9,521 nt of DNA. Source: an uncultured Eubacteriales bacterium. GTDB taxonomy: Bacteria > Bacillota > Clostridia > UMGS1810. Shown here in pieces: positions 7,264 to 9,521 of the stretch (its first letter is position 1; every line of letters begins with the position of its first letter). Location: NCBI GenBank assembly GCA_902493665.1, contig CABUQL010000026.1:1-9521 (forward strand), written 5' to 3'. The translations under genes and the position numbers were made by a program. The notes under the pieces are model-generated. The model was not told the origin of the DNA, made no database searches, and saw only the letters and a list, made by a program, of their open reading frames with translations.

Positions 7264-8094
7264 TTATTCCTCCCCGGTGTATTTTCCGAAAACTATTCTG
7301 TCAAGCGATGATAAATCCTTTAAAACCGTAACGGATGAAAAATTATCCTCCATAAGCTTTTTTAAATCTTCGCCCTGGTCAAAACCGATTTCAAAAAACA
7401 GATATCCGCCTTTTTTCAGCACAAAGCCGATATCCGAAATTATTTTTCTGTAAAACAAAAGTCCGTCGCTCCCGCCGTCAAGCGCAAGGCGAGGCTCATA
7501 GTTTTTTACATCGTTTGAAAGTGTATCTATAACGTCTTTTTTCACATATGGCGGATTTGACGCGACAACGTCAAATTTTTCGCCGATATTTTTAATATCG
7601 CACAAAACATCGCATTTTTTAAATCTGATGTTTTTTGTTTTTGCGTTTTTTTCTGCAATTTTAAGCGCACCGTCACTTATGTCGGCGCAAAGCACGTCTG
7701 ACTTTTCAATATATTTTGCAAGACTTACGCCGATTGCACCCGAACCTGTGCACAAATCAAGAATCTTATCTTTTTTAATGTTTAATTCAATGATTTTTTC
7801 AACCAAAAGCTCCGTTTCGCTTCTGGGAATCAGCACATTTTCGTCAACGTAAAACGAAAGCCCCATAAATTCCTTAAAATTTGTGATGTAAGCTACAGGT
7901 TTGCTTTTTTCTCTTTGCAAAACAAAATTTTCAAATTTTTCTGCCGCTTCGGATTTAATTTCATCATCTTTATGAAGTGCAAGATATATTTCATCGCACG
8001 ATAAAACGTTTTTTAAAAGCGCATGCGCGTCAACCGCGCCGACTCTTTTGCAGGCGTCTTTTAAGACGTCTTTTATTTTTTTACCACTTGTCAT
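7264..8094 (-). CDS. prmC: Peptide chain release factor N5-glutamine methyltransferase PrmC
   Basis: PrmC transfers a methyl group from S-adenosylmethionine to the glutamine of the GGQ motif in release factors RF1 and RF2, which speeds translation termination. The 276-residue length is normal. A helical N-terminal substrate-binding domain (about 1-80) precedes IPRSETELLV (89-98), then a Rossmann methyltransferase core. The core has the SAM-binding DLCTGSGAIG (113-122), an acidic strand end at ADIS (137-140), the catalytic NPPY (180-183), and EPRLALDGGSDGL (200-212 region), all characteristic of PrmC rather than other N5 methyltransferases. The ATG lies inside the last codons of yqhQ, giving a 14-base overlap, and has only a weak ribosome site. 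This indicates translational coupling. A yqhQ-prmC pairing is familiar in clostridia, often with prfA next; here an SbcD-like gene follows instead. Confidence 0.96.
   Translation of the reverse strand: MTSGKKIKDVLKDACKRVGAVDAHALLKNVLSCDEIYLALHKDDEIKSEAAEKFENFVLQREKSKPVAYITNFKEFMGLSFYVDENVLIPRSETELLVEKIIELNIKKDKILDLCTGSGAIGVSLAKYIEKSDVLCADISDGALKIAEKNAKTKNIRFKKCDVLCDIKNIGEKFDVVASNPPYVKKDVIDTLSNDVKNYEPRLALDGGSDGLLFYRKIISDIGFVLKKGGYLFFEIGFDQGEDLKKLMEDNFSSVTVLKDLSSLDRIVFGKYTGEE
7269..7273 (-). promoter_or_regulatory. Ribosome binding site fixing the GTG start of the SbcD-like gene
   Basis: GGAGG sits inside the last codons of prmC, eight bases before the GTG at 7260. It favours GTG over the ATG four codons downstream, which would lie about 20 bases from it. 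Confidence 0.75.
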
Positions 8095-9052
8095 CTTCTT
8101 TGTTTCCCGTCAAAACATTTTTAAGAGCCTCGATTGCAACTTCAAGCTGACTGTCGTCGGGTTCTCTTGTTGTAAGATACTGAAGTGCAAGACCCGGCTT
8201 TGTAAGAAGCTTTACAAATCTGTTTTTGCTTCTTCCGGCAAATTTTATTATTTCATATGAAATTCCCGCAACAACAGGCAAAAGAAGAAGTCTGTAAATT
8301 AAGCGTTCCCAAACGTTTTGCCATCTTATAAACGAGAAAAATATAATGCTGACAACCATTACAATAAGAAGAAAGCTCGTTCCGCATCTCGGGTGGAGTC
8401 TTGAATATTTTCTTGCATTTTCCGGCGTAAGCTCTTCTCCGTGCTCGTATGCCGCAATTGTTTTATGCTCCGCACCGTGATATTCAAAAACACGCTGTAT
8501 GTCTTTCATACGCGATATTGCCCATAAATAGAGTATAAATATCACAATTCTTACAACGCCCTCCATGAGGCTTAAAAACACCTGATTTTCCGAAAAACGT
8601 TTCATCCAGCCGACCAAGACTGTGGGAAGAAGCATAAAAAGCCCTATCCCCATAGCAAGCGACAAAAATACCGAAAAATAAATAACAATATCTTTTATCT
8701 TGTCGCCGAGCTTGTCGTCAAGCCATTTTTCAAACTTTGACATCTGCTCTTCGCCGGTGTCAAGTTCAACCTGGTCTGCCGAAAACATAAGGCATCTTAC
8801 ACCCGTAACCATTGATTCGATAAACGAAACAACGCCCCGTATTATCGGAATTTTTAAAAGTTTGTATTTTGATATCACGGAATTTACGTCTTTTTTGTCA
8901 ACGATAATGCTCCCGTCAGCTTTTCTTACGGCGGTTGCAATTGTTTTCGGGCCTCTCATCATAACGCCTTCCATAACCGCCTGACCGCCGATACTTGTGA
9001 TATGAATTTTTTCGTTTTTGTTTGTATCGTTTTTGTTTGTAGCTTTGCTCAT
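8081..9052 (-). CDS. yqhQ: YqhQ-family (DUF1385) integral membrane protein
   Basis: This is a member of the DUF1385/YqhQ family, sometimes listed as putative metal-dependent enzymes but without an established reaction. The 323 residues begin with a polar Lys/Asn-rich tail (1-16), then the family hallmark GGQAVMEGVMMRGP (22-35). Hydrophobic segments at about 121-143, 165-181, 226-242 and 251-269 predict four membrane spans. Two conserved His/Cys-containing motifs sit at the membrane edges: EYHGAEHK (190-197) and HPRCGTSF (220-227). Their histidines and cysteine could bind metal, which is an inference. The C-terminal KPGLALQYLTTREPDD (286-300 region) and a short helix complete the usual family pattern. 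The ATG has GGAG six bases upstream (9059-9062). The gene follows the small membrane-anchored protein by 16 bases and overlaps prmC by 14, so it sits in the middle of the same operon. Confidence 0.92.
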   Translation of the reverse strand: MSKATNKNDTNKNEKIHITSIGGQAVMEGVMMRGPKTIATAVRKADGSIIVDKKDVNSVISKYKLLKIPIIRGVVSFIESMVTGVRCLMFSADQVELDTGEEQMSKFEKWLDDKLGDKIKDIVIYFSVFLSLAMGIGLFMLLPTVLVGWMKRFSENQVFLSLMEGVVRIVIFILYLWAISRMKDIQRVFEYHGAEHKTIAAYEHGEELTPENARKYSRLHPRCGTSFLLIVMVVSIIFFSFIRWQNVWERLIYRLLLLPVVAGISYEIIKFAGRSKNRFVKLLTKPGLALQYLTTREPDDSQLEVAIEALKNVLTGNKEDDKW

Positions 9053-9068
9053 ATTAATCTCCAGTTTT

Positions 9069-9470
9069 TTAATTTTGCACTCCGTTTGTGCTCTGTGCTT
9101 TTTTTTCGGCGCTTGCTAAAATCGATTCGAGTTTTTCTCTTACCTCGTCTTTTTCCTTGCCGTCGGGGAGCGTGTTGAATTTATCTATAAGCTCCGTAAT
9201 TTCGTCCGCACTTACGATATTTTCGTTATTGCTTGTGTTATCGCCTGTATTTTTATTTTCGGTATTTGTGTTTTTATCTGAAGAATCTGAACTGTCTTTA
9301 TTTTCCGAATTTGCATTATTGCCGGAATGTTTATCGGTATCCGACACTCCCGCTTTTTGAACATCGTCATTTGCGCTCTTTTTCGGCTTAAAAATGTATA
9401 TTGCCGAAACAAGTGCCAAAATAATCACAACCGAAACTATTACCGTTATTATTGTTTTTTTCTTATCCAC
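9069..9470 (-). CDS. Small membrane-anchored protein of unknown function with Ser/Asn/Asp-rich linker
   Basis: I do not recognise this 133-residue protein. It has a short Lys-rich N-terminus (DKKK), one strongly hydrophobic segment (about 7-27), then KPKK. A low-complexity Ser/Asn/Asp/Lys/Thr linker follows (about 32-85). A predicted helical end (about 87-125) begins SADEITELIDKFNTLPDGKEKDEV. This layout suits a signal-anchor protein whose linker and helical domain lie outside the membrane, though lysines on both sides leave the topology open. It has no cysteines after the anchor, no lipobox and no enzymatic motif. The GTG start is backed by AAAGGAG seven bases upstream. The gene precedes yqhQ by 16 bases and probably shares its transcript. 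It is a real gene, judging by the ribosome site, operon fit and coherent composition, but its function is unassigned. Confidence 0.8.
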   Translation of the reverse strand: MDKKKTIITVIVSVVIILALVSAIYIFKPKKSANDDVQKAGVSDTDKHSGNNANSENKDSSDSSDKNTNTENKNTGDNTSNNENIVSADEITELIDKFNTLPDGKEKDEVREKLESILASAEKKAQSTNGVQN

Positions 9471-9477
9471 TTTAAAA

Positions 9478-9484
9478 CTCCTTT
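9478..9484 (-). promoter_or_regulatory. Ribosome binding site fixing the GTG start of the small membrane protein
   Basis: AAAGGAG, then seven bases (TTTTAAA), then GTG at 9470. The remaining 37 bases to the window edge are AT-rich with a TAATATATT stretch that could hold a -10 box, but a -35 would lie outside the window. Confidence 0.85.
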
Positions 9485-9521
9485 CAAAAAACTTTATTTT
9501 TAAAATATATTACATTTTATT

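Noticed and set aside
9228..9330. The repetitive Asn/Ser/Asp/Lys-coding tract as a DNA repeat array or CRISPR-like element.
   Set aside because: There is no regular unit or spacing. It is simply low-complexity coding sequence for a protein linker.
9088..9360. A 90-codon plus-strand open frame opposite the small membrane protein.
   Set aside because: The minus-strand reading has an ideal ribosome site, a membrane anchor and operon spacing. The plus-strand frame is the Ser-rich complement of the low-complexity linker.

Overview
The window is an AT-rich stretch of a low-GC bacterial chromosome, most likely from a Clostridia-type Firmicute (Bacillota). The case rests on gene content: an Asp23 (YloU)–FakA (YloV)–RecG neighbourhood, a YqhQ/DUF1385–PrmC pair, strong AGGAGG-type ribosome binding sites, and very high use of AAA/GAA codons. 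No marker allows a genus call. All eight protein genes lie on the minus strand, so transcription runs from the right edge to the left. No rRNA, tRNA, CRISPR array, insertion sequence, phage gene or attachment site was seen.

Layout in the direction of transcription. (1) 9470-9069: a small, unrecognised membrane-anchored protein with a low-complexity linker. (2) 9052-8081: YqhQ/DUF1385 integral membrane protein. (3) 8094-7264: PrmC, which methylates the release-factor glutamine. It overlaps yqhQ by 14 bases. (4) 7260-6181: an SbcD/YhaO-like metallophosphoesterase, 3 bases after prmC. (5) 6096-4108: a compact SbcC/Rad50/YhaN-like ATPase, 84 bases further on, with a TTG start. (6) After a 102-base gap holding a small GC-rich hairpin, 4005-3646: Asp23/Gls24-family protein. 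(7) 3643-2018: FakA-type fatty-acid kinase (DAK2 domain). (8) 2015 to the left edge: RecG helicase, lacking only its last dozen or so residues. Genes 1-5 look like one co-transcribed block, possibly with an internal break at the 84-base gap. Genes 6-8 are a second, very tight block with 2-base gaps.

Functional reading: the first block couples translation termination (PrmC) with a two-subunit DNA-end-processing or signalling nuclease (SbcD + SbcC-like) and two membrane proteins. The second block is the conserved envelope/lipid/repair trio: an alkaline-shock-type envelope protein, incorporation of exogenous fatty acids, and branched-DNA helicase.

Most of the window is ordinary core-genome content, and I do not see a clear undescribed system. 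The observations most worth checking are the SbcC-like ATPase, which has a two-helix hydrophobic hairpin in its coiled coil where a zinc hook would be expected; the almost identical 14-base stop/start junctions that link asp23 to fakA and fakA to recG; and the hairpin directly upstream of the asp23 ribosome binding site.
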